A DNA stretch of 64,000 nucleotides from Methanoculleus bourgensis MS2 (GCF_000304355.2 NC_018227.2:1550001-1614000); one strand, 5' to 3'; counted from the stretch's first letter, positions 49,501 through 58,716 are shown. A program made the numbers and translations. Notes: generated from the sequence alone by a model not told the origin.

Positions 49501-50379
49501 TCAAAGTGAGGGAAAGACCCGGATTATATCAGTCTGTGTAACGATCCCGATCGGCTTACCATCCTCGACAACAACGAGCCTCCCAATCTCGCGTTCCTTG
49601 AATCGACCCACAAGCTCGTAGAGCCGGATCGACGGCGGCGCCTCCACCACATCGGCGGTCATGACCCGTGAGACAGGCGCGTCCAGCGGCAGACCCTCGT
49701 CTAGGCCCCGGGCGACGTCGCTCAACGTCACGATACCCTGCAGGCGGCCGTCCTGCACCACCGGCGCCCCGTGAATATGGTGCGCGTTGAAGAGGCGGAT
49801 CGCATCGCGGAAGGTGGCGTCAGGAGACAGGGTCAGGAGCGGAGTGCTCATGTAGTGCCTGATCGTCTGTTTCGGCAGCGATATCATCTCCGATACACTG
49901 ATCAGGAGCAACTGCTGGTTCTCGTCCATCCCGAAGACCTCACCCCGGACGAGGAGTTTGTTCACCGGTGTGGGCCCGATCGAGACCATATCCCCCACCC
50001 TGAAGAGCTTCACGCTCCCGATAATCTTGACCATCGCATGACAGAGATCAGGGTGACAGAGGGTGGTAAAACTGAGCTCGGCAACACGGACACCCTTTAC
50101 CTTCTCACCGTCGCGGAGGATCTGCACCTCAGACTGGTGTTCGAGGTCCGCCAGGTTCAGCTCCTTGTATGCGCGTGCGGTCGGGCTGTAACCGCCCTTG
50201 GGGCCGGGCACGCCGTCTACAAGCCCGAGCGCTTTTAGTGCCTGCATCTGGTTACGGACGGTGCCGGGGTTGCGCTTCAGCACATCCGCAATCTCCTCAC
50301 CTTTTATAGAATGAGACGCCTGATGGTATAGGGTAATCAGGGTTATCAGGATATCCTTCTGAATCGGGGAGAGATCCAT
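49501..50379 (-). CDS. Predicted HTH transcriptional regulator with CBS domains
   Basis: 292 residues. N-terminal winged-helix segment (QKDILITLITLYHQASHSIKGEEIADVLKRNPGTVRNQMQALKALGLV), a middle domain of unknown type (GVRVAELSFTTLCHPDLCHA, FRVGDMVSIGPTPVNKLLVRG), then two CBS domains (STPLLTLSPDATFRDAIRLFNAHHIHGAPVV, VEAPPSIRLYELVGRFKEREIGRLVVV). Expected to sense adenine nucleotides and regulate transcription. Likely leaderless: the shared palindromic TATA box 50402-50407 lies about 25 nt upstream. Confidence 0.85.
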   Translation of the reverse strand: MDLSPIQKDILITLITLYHQASHSIKGEEIADVLKRNPGTVRNQMQALKALGLVDGVPGPKGGYSPTARAYKELNLADLEHQSEVQILRDGEKVKGVRVAELSFTTLCHPDLCHAMVKIIGSVKLFRVGDMVSIGPTPVNKLLVRGEVFGMDENQQLLLISVSEMISLPKQTIRHYMSTPLLTLSPDATFRDAIRLFNAHHIHGAPVVQDGRLQGIVTLSDVARGLDEGLPLDAPVSRVMTADVVEAPPSIRLYELVGRFKEREIGRLVVVEDGKPIGIVTQTDIIRVFPSL

Positions 50380-50400
50380 AACTATCAGTCATAATACGTT

Positions 50401-50410
50401 GTTTAAATAC
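50401..50410. promoter_or_regulatory. Shared palindromic TATA box between two divergent leaderless genes
   Basis: GTTTAAATAC contains the palindrome TTTAAA (50402-50407). Its centre is about 25.5 nt from the regulator ATG (50379, minus) and 23.5 nt from GTG 50428 of nog1 (plus), the distance archaeal TBP boxes usually have to the transcription start. Confidence 0.55.
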
Positions 50411-50427
50411 ATTAGGTTGTGCGTGCA

Positions 50428-51408
50428 GTGGAGTTTGAAACCATCCCGACCGTTCCGACGGCTGATGAAGTGCTCGACCGCAGCCTTCGCAGGGCTGCGG
50501 CAAAGAAGAAACTCAAGACCAACGTCGATCGGGCAAACGAAGAGTTCGTGAGAGCGGTCGCAAGCGCCATCCACGATAAGCTAAAGAGCGTGGTCAGTTC
50601 GTTCCCGAGTTTCGAGCGTCTCCCCCCCTTCTACCAGGAGGTGGCCGACATTCTCGTCTCGCTCGACCGGATGAAGAAGTCTCTCGGCGCCGTCACCTGG
50701 GCGGCGGACCAGGTCAGGGTCATCGGCTCCGGCTACGCCCGCAGCATGCGCTCGAGCACCGACACGGGCCAGCTCCGCCGCCAGGCCGTTGCCCGGATCG
50801 CCTCCATCGTCCACCAGGTGGACGACGACCTCATATTCCTCAACGAAGCCCGTAATATCCTCCGGAAACTCCCGCACGTGAGTGAGGACGAGTTCACCGT
50901 GGTGGTGGCAGGATACCCCAACGTCGGGAAATCATCGTTTATCAGACTCGTCTCCACGGCAGAACCCGAGATCGCCGCCTACCCCTTCACCACGAAGGGG
51001 GTCATCGTCGGCCACCGCGATCTCGGAAAGGGCGAGCGGGTCCAGTTCATCGATACCCCCGGCGTCCTCGAACGCCCTGCCGACGAGAGGAATCCCATCG
51101 AGCGGCAGGCGGTAAGCGCCATCATCAACACAGCCGACGTCGTGCTCTTCATCCTCGACGCGAGCGAGCACTGCGGCTACGCGCTCGACGACCAGGTCAG
51201 GCTCCAGGAAGAGATACAGGGGCTCGTCGACGTCCCGGTGGTGACGGTCGCAAACAAGGCGGATATCAGGAGGATCGAGGGATACCCGGCGATCTCCACG
51301 CTCACCGGTGAGGGGGTGGAGGGAGTGCTCGACCTGCTGCTCAGATACAGAAAGGACACCAGGCAAGCGAGCCTGCAAGAACCGCCCCGATCAGAAATCC
51401 AAGAATAG
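50428..51408 (+). CDS. NOG1-family GTPase
   Basis: 326 residues from GTG 50428. The N-terminus then reads (M)EFETIPTVPTADEVLDRSL, matching archaeal NOG1 far better than the upstream start GTG 50419. GTPase involved in large-subunit ribosome assembly: NOG1 N-domain, G1 VVVAGYPNVGKSSFIR near residue 155, G3 FIDTPGVLE, G4 TVANKADIRR. The 3' 68 nt overlap convergently with the presenilin-type protease gene. Confidence 0.92.
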   Translation: MEFETIPTVPTADEVLDRSLRRAAAKKKLKTNVDRANEEFVRAVASAIHDKLKSVVSSFPSFERLPPFYQEVADILVSLDRMKKSLGAVTWAADQVRVIGSGYARSMRSSTDTGQLRRQAVARIASIVHQVDDDLIFLNEARNILRKLPHVSEDEFTVVVAGYPNVGKSSFIRLVSTAEPEIAAYPFTTKGVIVGHRDLGKGERVQFIDTPGVLERPADERNPIERQAVSAIINTADVVLFILDASEHCGYALDDQVRLQEEIQGLVDVPVVTVANKADIRRIEGYPAISTLTGEGVEGVLDLLLRYRKDTRQASLQEPPRSEIQE

Positions 51409-52255
51409 CACCGCCGTTCAGGGGCGGGAGACCCGCCTGGGGCTTACCCTTGTTGACGAAGTAGAGGAGCACGGCAAGCCCTGCTATCGAGCCCGCCATC
51501 GCGCCGAGCGTCGGCGCGGAGAGGACCCAGAAGACGGCGGGCGCGTCCACGAAGACATGTGACGATGCCACGAGGATGGAGGGCATGATCAGGTCGCCCA
51601 TGCCCATGAGAAACGCGCCGCGCTCCTCCCCTTCCCCGATGTTGAGCCCTTCTTTGCGGAACGAGTAGTCCATCCTCTTCGGGACCACGACCATGATCGG
51701 CGCCTTCGTCTCGATGACGCCTTCGGCGAGCGTGATCATATGTTTTGTCCGATAAACCGATATGGCGTCATAGGCGGCGAGCAGCACGAGCAGCACGAGA
51801 ACCGGCAGGATAGCAAGGGATATCCCGAAGATGGACGCGATGCCGGCCGATATCAGCACGCCGAGGATATCGATGACGTACCACTCAGGGTAGAGGTAGA
51901 GGAGCGCGGTCGCCGCCCCGGCGGCGATGACCGTCCCGATGGCGGCGGCACCGGTCACGCCGAGCGCGAGGGTGGAAAGCGCGCCGAAGATGTAGAGGAA
52001 CGTCATGAATATGGCAAAGCCGATGAAGAGGGCGATGAAGCGCCGTCCTCCCACCCTGATCAGGAGGAGCAGTATCAGCGTGAAGACGAGCAGCATCCCT
52101 ATGAAGATCAAGGGATTTGCAACCGACTCAGGGTCTTCGAACGCCACAAGCCCCGCCGCCTGCATGGGCATGACGAGGATGATAGCGATGACCTGGACGG
52201 CGAGAAGCATGAGGGGCATCCCAAGAAACGGCAGCCAGTTGCGTATCTGCATCAT
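51341..52255 (-). CDS. Presenilin/signal peptide peptidase homologue (intramembrane aspartyl protease)
   Basis: 304 residues from ATG 52255 (GGAG 5 nt upstream). Nine or so membrane helices. The catalytic aspartates are in LAAYDAISVYRTKHM (Y-D) and GMGDLIMPSIL (G-x-G-D), with a third motif where P-A-L is expected: here GLPPLNGGAI. Family known as PSH in archaea. Its final 68 nt overlap the 3' end of nog1 tail to tail. Confidence 0.9.
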   Translation of the reverse strand: MMQIRNWLPFLGMPLMLLAVQVIAIILVMPMQAAGLVAFEDPESVANPLIFIGMLLVFTLILLLLIRVGGRRFIALFIGFAIFMTFLYIFGALSTLALGVTGAAAIGTVIAAGAATALLYLYPEWYVIDILGVLISAGIASIFGISLAILPVLVLLVLLAAYDAISVYRTKHMITLAEGVIETKAPIMVVVPKRMDYSFRKEGLNIGEGEERGAFLMGMGDLIMPSILVASSHVFVDAPAVFWVLSAPTLGAMAGSIAGLAVLLYFVNKGKPQAGLPPLNGGAILGFLIGAVLAGSLAWCPFCI

Positions 52256-52280
52256 AAAAACTCCATTCACTTTAGGTAGG

Positions 52281-52288
52281 TTAATTAA
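52281..52288. promoter_or_regulatory. Palindromic TTAATTAA box, possible bidirectional promoter
   Basis: TTAATTAA is self-complementary; its centre is about 26.5 nt from the 52311 start and about 30 nt from ATG 52255 of the protease on the other strand, another divergent pair. Confidence 0.4.
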
Positions 52289-52310
52289 TGCATCCTCATC
52301 ATTTTAAAAT

Positions 52311-52625
52311 ATGGAGATTCGCGAACTCATCGGCGACATCGTTCTCACCATCGTGATGGTGGCCTCCACCGTCGTGCTGGTGATGCGATTCTGGCAGGAC
52401 CTGCTTATAGCAGTTGCTGCGACGTTCATGATGCTCTCTCTTGGAGGACTGCTCATATCTCTTGGGTTAAAGATTGTAAGGCTCGAGCAGAGCGTCGTAC
52501 AGCGGGAGCGCACCATGCGCGTGAACATGGAGGAGATGGGGAAGGCGATGAGCGCCAAATACGACAACACCATGGGTCACATCGAGGAGATCGTCGACGG
52601 GCTCTCCCGGCGGATGTACCGGTGA
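52311..52625 (+). CDS. Small membrane protein with coiled coil
   Basis: 104 residues, no family recognised. Two hydrophobic helices (about residues 10-25 and 30-52: LTIVMVASTVVLVMRFW, LLIAVAATFMMLSLGGLLISLG), then a C-terminal amphipathic coiled coil with Glu/Met/Arg. Adjacent to fen1 (43 nt) in the same direction but with its own box; a role cannot be assigned. Confidence 0.75.
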   Translation: MEIRELIGDIVLTIVMVASTVVLVMRFWQDLLIAVAATFMMLSLGGLLISLGLKIVRLEQSVVQRERTMRVNMEEMGKAMSAKYDNTMGHIEEIVDGLSRRMYR

Positions 52626-52668
52626 ACCGCCATCTTCATGGTCTCTCACCCTCTCATGAGTAGGTAGC

Positions 52669-53670
52669 ATGGGCGTTGCTATCCGCGATATTCTGGCAGA
52701 TTGTAAAGAGACATTGACATGGGGCGACCTTCCCGGCATCGCCGCGGTGGACGCCCATAACGCGCTCTACCAGTTTCTCTCGATCATCAGGCAGCCTGAC
52801 GGCACCCCGCTGATGAACGGCGCGGGCCGGGTCACCTCGCACCTCTCCGGCATCCTCTTCCGGACGGTCAACTTCCTGGAGAAAGGCATCAAGCCGGTCT
52901 TCGTCTTTGACGGGAAACCGCCGGAGTTCAAACAGGAGACGATCGAGCAGCGGCGGGAGGTCCGCAACCGGGCGAACGAGGCCTGGAAGGCGGCACTGAA
53001 AGAGGGCGATATGGAGGAGGCGTATAAGCAGGCGAGCGCGTCCACCCGGATTGACCGGCATATCATCGAGTCGTCCCACGAACTCCTCGACCTGCTCGGC
53101 ATCCCGGTGGTGCAGGCGCCGAGCGAAGGCGAAGCACAGGCGGCTCATATGGTACGGAGCGGGGGCGTCACCTATGCGGTCTCGCAAGACTACGACTCGC
53201 TCCTCTTCGGCTCCCCGGTGCTCGTGCGCAACCTCACGGTCAGCGGCCGGAGGAAGGCGCGGGGCCGGACGATCACGGTAAACCCTGAGCGATTCGTCCT
53301 CTCTTCTGTCCTCGACCGCCTCGGTGTCACACGAGAGCAGCTCATCGAGATCGGTATCCTGGTGGGGACCGACTTCAACCCCGGGATCCGGGGTGTCGGC
53401 GGCAAGACGGCCTTAAAGGTCGTCCGTAGCGGCGAGTTTGAGTCCTTGATCGCCGAGAAGCAGCCTGACTTCGATCCCGGGCCGATCCGGGAGTTCTTCC
53501 AGAACCCGCCGATCACCGACGATTACGCCCTCGAGTGGAGGACGCCGGACGTCGAAAGGGTCGTGGAGATGCTCTGCGGGCGCTACGACTTCTCAGAAGA
53601 CCGGGTCAGAAACGCTCTTACCAAGGTCTCGGTGAAGGCGACGCAGAAGACGCTTGACGCCTGGTTCTGA
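52669..53670 (+). CDS. fen: Flap endonuclease 1
   Basis: 333 residues. Structure-specific 5' nuclease of Okazaki fragment maturation and repair. Metal ligands in [33 protein letters not shown] and [13 protein letters not shown], and the H3TH segment [25 protein letters not shown]. The C-terminus is a PCNA-binding PIP box, TQKTLDAWF (Q-x-x-L-x-x-W-F). Confidence 0.95.
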   Translation: MGVAIRDILADCKETLTWGDLPGIAAVDAHNALYQFLSIIRQPDGTPLMNGAGRVTSHLSGILFRTVNFLEKGIKPVFVFDGKPPEFKQETIEQRREVRNRANEAWKAALKEGDMEEAYKQASASTRIDRHIIESSHELLDLLGIPVVQAPSEGEAQAAHMVRSGGVTYAVSQDYDSLLFGSPVLVRNLTVSGRRKARGRTITVNPERFVLSSVLDRLGVTREQLIEIGILVGTDFNPGIRGVGGKTALKVVRSGEFESLIAEKQPDFDPGPIREFFQNPPITDDYALEWRTPDVERVVEMLCGRYDFSEDRVRNALTKVSVKATQKTLDAWF

Positions 53671-54211
53671 CGCACCACGGTATGGAGAGGAACGGGCCCC
53701 TGAACCTCTGTGGCGGTAGCAGCCACGCCGGCAGGCCCGGTCCATCCCCGCTTCCAGCAGGCTATGTGGTATACCCAGACGAAATCCGGTCCGGTACCCG
53801 GATGACGGAACGTTGGGCACACCCTGGTACACCGCCTGCATAAACCATTGAATATCGTGCGGTCCCGGAAAAAACCCTGGATGGGGCAGGGTTCGGCGGT
53901 TTGTCAACGACGCAAGAGATATAAGGTACCAGGGCACATTAAGCAATTGTAATATCAGTATAAGAACTCTGATGTGAGATGAAAGGTACGGGAACCAGCG
54001 ACCGCGTCAGCGGGTGTCCCGGCAATCTCCCGGGCATTCCTGGCCATTACCCACCGTTCTCCCGGCGGCGCTAACCCATCCTGCTGCATCCCGCCGTTAC
54101 TTCCGTACCTCGCTCACCGATCGCTTTGCCGAACCCGGTGTGCTCCTGATCGGGCCACCGCAGGGATCGTTTTATGAGCAGCTGAGACTCTAAGCAGGGA
54201 ACAATATCAAA
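53671..54211. other. Intergenic before the DUF2193 gene
   Basis: Two short frames on the minus strand (53583-53946) are not protein-like. A hairpin AACCCTG-GATGGGG-CAGGGTT (53873-53893) and a TATA-like AGTATAAG (53957-53964) are visible, the latter leaving a leader of about 240 nt before ATG 54224. Confidence 0.4.
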
Positions 54212-54223
54212 AGGTGATCTGAA

Positions 54224-55723
54224 ATGAGAGAAATTTACGAGAAGATGATAAACGAGGCCATGGCCGCCCAGCGAGCGGACGTGGAGACAGTAAAGGCGAA
54301 ACGCGGCCAGAAATTCGTCATTGAGGACACAAAACCCTACGTCGACGTGGCCCGGAAGATGACGGCGATCGGCAACCAGAGCCAGGCGGTCATCGACCTC
54401 CACAAAAACTCGGTGATATCGCACTACGAGATCTTAAAGGGCCTTACAAAGACCGTCCGCCCCGAAGACGACCCCTTCGTTGAGCACTACCAGACGCCGG
54501 TCGTGCTTGAGATCCTGAAAGGTCAGGACGAGGCGTTCGCAAAAAGTGTCGATACCTTCGTTCAGGCAATCGCTGATGCAGAAGCACTGATCGGCCTTGA
54601 AGGGGTGCGGCATTACGGCGGGTTCTACGGCCCCACCTGCGTCGTCGACTTTGCGCTGATGCCAGGGAGCACGAGCAACGTGGTGAACCGCGTGCTGACG
54701 AAGACCGATATCCCGGTCGAGCACAAGCGGGCTATCCTCGCCGCCAAATCGTGGGGTATGAACACCTCCTACGGTTTCGGCGACGCCTTCGCCCACGCCC
54801 TCGAGGCAGGGGCCACCCCCGCTGAGGCGACGGCCAAAGAGATCGAGATCATGCAGAAGCTCTACCGCGAACCGGTCGAAGCCCAGGTGGGACTGATGGA
54901 TGATGCCGGCATGACGTCATTTGATGCCCGGAAGTACATGAGCGAGTACCGGCGGCGGATGGAGGCGACCGTCAAGGCGGCCATCGATGACGGCGTCCAC
55001 TACGGCAACATCCTGACCGTTCCCGCCTACAGCGTCGGCGACGTCTCGCACCACATAGCCCAGTCGACCTTCAATATGTGCAAGGACGACGTCATCATGG
55101 CGGTGATCGAGGCGGTCACCGACGTGATGGAGTCCACGCTCCGGAAGTCGCTTGACTCGTACAAGAGTTACTGGGACGTCCTCTCGCTTGCGACGGGCGC
55201 CTCGGCGGCCGCGACCGAGTACATCCTCGAACTCGACGGGTTCAACGCTCCCATGATCGTCGACCTGCTCACGAAGAGGTTCCACAACTACGTTCAGGTC
55301 TACCCGGACCGGGGAGCGGCGGCAGAACTCCACAACTGCGACTTCATGGACACGATCTACCGCGGATGGAAGATCCTCGATAAGGCAGAGCGGGGCCGGA
55401 ACGGGTCCGGTGAGGAACTGGTCCCCATGGTCGGCAAGTACCCAATCGATCTTGCGCCCATCCACAAAAACGAGGTGCTGATGAACCCGCAGTGGTACGC
55501 CTACGCGGCCTGTGCAATATCGGTCCGGTTCTCCGCACTGATGCGGCTTGCTGACTATCCGTGCCTCCTGACGAGCGAGCCCGTGACCGCGACGATGATG
55601 ACGAACATCATCGCCCTCGAGAAGGAGACGGCAGCTGCTCCGGTGCGGGCCTGCAAGAACTGCGCAGCGGCCTGTCTGGTTGATCTGCGGCACCAGTACT
55701 GCCAGTGGAAAGAGGCGGTCTGA
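54224..55723 (+). CDS. DUF2193 domain protein (methanogen-specific)
   Basis: 499 residues; a perfect AGGTGATCT ribosome binding site (54212-54220) 3 nt before ATG 54224. Matches the large methanogen family of unknown function (DUF2193): MREIYEKMINEAMAAQRADV, VRHYGGFYGPTCVVDFALMPG, NMCKDDVIMAVIEAVTDVM, and a Cys-rich C-terminus ACKNCAAACLVDLRHQYCQW that could bind metal. It precedes DUF2180 and aqpM in the same direction. Role unknown; a redox or metal-binding enzyme is a guess. Confidence 0.85.
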   Translation: MREIYEKMINEAMAAQRADVETVKAKRGQKFVIEDTKPYVDVARKMTAIGNQSQAVIDLHKNSVISHYEILKGLTKTVRPEDDPFVEHYQTPVVLEILKGQDEAFAKSVDTFVQAIADAEALIGLEGVRHYGGFYGPTCVVDFALMPGSTSNVVNRVLTKTDIPVEHKRAILAAKSWGMNTSYGFGDAFAHALEAGATPAEATAKEIEIMQKLYREPVEAQVGLMDDAGMTSFDARKYMSEYRRRMEATVKAAIDDGVHYGNILTVPAYSVGDVSHHIAQSTFNMCKDDVIMAVIEAVTDVMESTLRKSLDSYKSYWDVLSLATGASAAATEYILELDGFNAPMIVDLLTKRFHNYVQVYPDRGAAAELHNCDFMDTIYRGWKILDKAERGRNGSGEELVPMVGKYPIDLAPIHKNEVLMNPQWYAYAACAISVRFSALMRLADYPCLLTSEPVTATMMTNIIALEKETAAAPVRACKNCAAACLVDLRHQYCQWKEAV

Positions 55724-55740
55724 AGAGGAAGGGAGTTGCC

Positions 55741-55950
55741 ATGAAGTGCTACTATTGCGCCCTTGAGGGGGGAGAGAGCGAGGCAGTGGCAATCTGCATC
55801 GTCTGTGGGATGGGGCTCTGCATGGAGCACGCTGTCCGGAAGGATGTCGATGTCTGGGAAGGCGGCTACCCGCTCCCCAGCAGGCGCGTGAAGGCTCCGC
55901 TGCCGCGGATCCTCTGTCCCGAGTGCTATGCTGCCCTGTATGGGAAGTGA
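55741..55950 (+). CDS. DUF2180 small cysteine-rich protein
   Basis: 69 residues from ATG 55741 (MKCYYCALEGGESEAVAICIV), GGGAG 7 nt upstream. Two zinc-ribbon-like knuckles (CYYC, CIVCGMGLC) and a C-terminal CPEC. The family is typical of methanogens and commonly sits next to DUF2193; a metal-binding accessory role for that protein is plausible. Confidence 0.88.
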   Translation: MKCYYCALEGGESEAVAICIVCGMGLCMEHAVRKDVDVWEGGYPLPSRRVKAPLPRILCPECYAALYGK

Positions 55951-56018
55951 GGCACATTCTCAAATCATTTTGGCAAAACCATTACCCTAAAAGGATGGTA
56001 TGACTAATTGGTGAAACC

Positions 56019-56762
56019 ATGACTGTATCTCTTGGAAAGCGGTCCATCGCCGAGGCCGTCGGCACATTCATCCTGGTCTTCTTCGGGGCCGGGGCCGCGG
56101 CCGTCACACTGATGCTGGCTTCGGGAACCGCCACGCAAACGCCCTTCAACATAGGGATCGGGGCGCTCGGGGGTCTCGGTGACTGGCTCGCTATAGGGCT
56201 CGCCTTCGGCATCGCGATTGCCGGGTCCATCTACGCCCTCGGGAGGGTATCAGGCTGCCACATCAACCCGGCGGTGACGATCGGTCTCTTTGCGACCGGG
56301 CGGTTCCCGGGCCGGGATACAGGAGCGTACATCGTCGCCCAGCTGATCGGTGCGGCGGCGGCAAGCCTGCTCTTCGCCTGGGCTGTCGGCCCGGACGCCG
56401 TCGCGATCGGGGGCCTCGGGGCAACGGCGCCCTTCGCAGGCATCGGTTACCTGCAGGCGATCGTCATCGAGGCTGTCGGGACGTTCCTCCTCATGCTCGT
56501 CATCATGGGCGCTGCCGTGGATGAACGTGCTACGCCGGGATTTGCCGGCCTCGCGGTCGGTCTTACGGTCGCCGGCATCATCACGACGACCGGGAACCTG
56601 ACCGGCGCATCACTGAACCCCGCCCGTACGTTCGGGCCGTACCTCGGTGACTGGCTCCTTGGCGGGCAGAACCTCTGGGGGCTCTTCCCCATCTACATCA
56701 TCGGCCCGATCATCGGTGCGGTGCTCGCAGCATTCCTCTACGACTACCTCTCCGGCGACTAG
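56019..56762 (+). CDS. aqpM: Aquaporin family channel (AqpM-like)
   Basis: 247 residues; GGTGA 5 nt upstream of ATG. Six-helix channel with both NPA loops: SGCHINPAVTIG and TGASLNPARTFGP. The second NPA is followed by R, as in water/gas/glycerol-conducting channels; archaeal AqpM conducts water and has been suggested to pass small neutral solutes. Transcription may be independent of DUF2193/2180 because an AT-rich 60-nt gap precedes it. Confidence 0.92.
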   Translation: MTVSLGKRSIAEAVGTFILVFFGAGAAAVTLMLASGTATQTPFNIGIGALGGLGDWLAIGLAFGIAIAGSIYALGRVSGCHINPAVTIGLFATGRFPGRDTGAYIVAQLIGAAAASLLFAWAVGPDAVAIGGLGATAPFAGIGYLQAIVIEAVGTFLLMLVIMGAAVDERATPGFAGLAVGLTVAGIITTTGNLTGASLNPARTFGPYLGDWLLGGQNLWGLFPIYIIGPIIGAVLAAFLYDYLSGD

Positions 56763-57300
56763 GCCAACCCCACCTTTTTTCCCCGCGCTTCCCGGCAAAG
56801 GACTACATGACCGTGTGGCTACCGGGCCATACTGCCATGCGACTGTTGCCGCTCGCGCTCTTCGCGCGTTGCCCTGACGCCTGTGGGATTGTTACGCCCT
56901 CTTCATATCCTCACGTGTGCTTCCGCGTGCGGCTGGCGATCACTCCCACGCACCCTCAAGTTAAGGTGAAATAGCCCACTACTGGAGCATTGCATCGAAT
57001 ATCTCCATGCGAGTGTTGTGTTACGCAGAAGTGCGCGAAGTGGACTATACCGTCCAGCAACCGAACTTCGCGTCCTTCGCGCAAGAGCGCGAGAGGCTGT
57101 ACGCATGAAAACCGCTCCCCTGGGGTCATCCCGGGCAGTGGACCGTGGTGGGAATCGCCCTGGGGGAGGGGGCAGGGGAGGGGGCTCGCCCCCTCCCCCA
57201 CAGGCCGGACCCGGGGCACATTCCCCCACCCGCCAAACCAGGGTGGTTTCCATGGGAAATGTAAGCTGAAATGCCCCACTCCAGGCATACCCGGTGAAAA
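56763..57300. repeat. Gene-free stretch of repeat modules
   Basis: 56850-56900 includes CTCTTCGCGCGTTGCCCTGACGCC, similar to 9712-9740. 56905-56975 is the best copy of the GTGCGGCTGGCGAT family (CTGGCGATCACTCCCACGCACC, AGTTAAGGTGAAATAGC). 57040-57096 is CGCGAAG-type. 57127-57275 is the full GC-rich module in minus orientation relative to 45548-45722. Confidence 0.65.
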
Positions 57301-57307
57301 AAAAGGA

Positions 57308-58639
57308 TCACGATACGGTCATGATGAACCGTACCGCCGCGACCATCATCGGCATCGTGATGAGGAGAATCAGCATCATCGTGACGAACCCGCTGATCGA
57401 GGCGACGACCCGGTGCGCGTACCGGGACCACCCCAGCCGCTCGAAGAACCGCTCCACCCCTTCTTTCATGATGTAGCCGCCATCGAGCGGCACGATCGGG
57501 ATGGCGTTGAACATACCGACCAGCAGGTTGAACCACCCAAGCCAGAAGGCGAGGTGGACCGTGCCCCAGAAGAAGGGGAACGGCTCCTTCCAGGCCACCT
57601 GCTCGGGGGTATCGGCGAGCAGGATGGCGAGCTGCTGGGTGTTACCCTGGATGAAGGCGTCGATCGGTGCTATCGTCAGGTAGAGCGGCGCGAGGAGGCC
57701 GAGGTCTGCGATGTTCCCGAGGTGCTCCTTGACCAGGGGCGCGTTGTAGTAGTAGACCCCCATGAACCCGGAGTCCCGGTCGCTCGCGAGGGCCTCCGGC
57801 CATTCGGCGAGGGTGAGGGTATACGTCCTCTCGACCCCGTCCTTCTCGGCCGTCAGGGTGACCGTCTCTCCCGGCCGCGTCCCGTCCATGAACGCCGATA
57901 CCTCCTCCTGGCTCGTCACCGGGACGCCGTTTATTCCCGTTATGACCGAGTAGCCCTGGAGTCCCGCATCGGCCGCCGGGAAGTCCTTGTAGACACCCTG
58001 GACAAGCGGGACCGAGAGGGGCGTCGCCATCCCCATAAGAAGGAACATCAGCCCGAAGCAGACGAGGCCGACGACGATGTTGTTGGTGATACCTGCGCCG
58101 AACATCCGAATCTTGGGCATCCCCTTCGCCGCCTCGACATCCTCTTCATCGGGCTCGACGAATGCGCCGATGGGGATGACGGCGATCAGGAGCCCCATGC
58201 TCCGCACCCGCATATCCTCGACCCGGGCAAGGATCGCGTGGCCGAACTCGTGGACGACGATCGTGAGCAGAAGACCGATAAAGACGGCCGCGGTGATCGG
58301 TATCGCCTGGTTGACCCCGGGTATGGCGAGGATGTTCCTCGGATCATAGATACCGGTCGGCTCAGGGGTATGCACCAGGAGTTGGGGGATCGCGAGGAGC
58401 AGGGCGAGCGTCATGAAGGCCGAGACCACCACGACCATGACGACGCCGAGCGTCGCGTAAGCCCGGAGCAGACGCCGGAACTTCTGGAACCAGTCGAAGA
58501 AGCCGACCCTCTCGGTCTTGATCGCCATGATGGGGCCGAAGAACATGATGCGATCGGCAAACAGCCCGCGGTCACGGATGTAGACGGCGATCAGGGTGTA
58601 CGCCAGAATGAGAAGAAGGAGTATCTGGAGCCAGCTCAT
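57308..58639 (-). CDS. Site-2 protease family metallopeptidase (M50) with PDZ domain
   Basis: 443 residues from ATG 58639 (GTG 58642 is the next codon upstream). Intramembrane zinc protease: HEFGHAILA (HExxH) in a helix near residue 130, a C-terminal NAIPIVPLDGGYIMKEG with the LDG motif supplying the third ligand, and a PDZ-like domain between (AGLQGYSVITGINGVPVTSQEEVSAFMDGTRPGETVTLTAE). About six membrane helices. Substrate unknown. The gene is convergent with the repeat block and tail-adjacent to nothing. Confidence 0.92.
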   Translation of the reverse strand: MSWLQILLLLILAYTLIAVYIRDRGLFADRIMFFGPIMAIKTERVGFFDWFQKFRRLLRAYATLGVVMVVVVSAFMTLALLLAIPQLLVHTPEPTGIYDPRNILAIPGVNQAIPITAAVFIGLLLTIVVHEFGHAILARVEDMRVRSMGLLIAVIPIGAFVEPDEEDVEAAKGMPKIRMFGAGITNNIVVGLVCFGLMFLLMGMATPLSVPLVQGVYKDFPAADAGLQGYSVITGINGVPVTSQEEVSAFMDGTRPGETVTLTAEKDGVERTYTLTLAEWPEALASDRDSGFMGVYYYNAPLVKEHLGNIADLGLLAPLYLTIAPIDAFIQGNTQQLAILLADTPEQVAWKEPFPFFWGTVHLAFWLGWFNLLVGMFNAIPIVPLDGGYIMKEGVERFFERLGWSRYAHRVVASISGFVTMMLILLITMPMMVAAVRFIMTVS

Positions 58640-58716
58640 CACTCACGATTAGCGTGCACGAAGCATAAAATCTTCCGCGTTATGGGCCGGTTGGGATCCC
58701 GGGGCGATGGAGCGCC

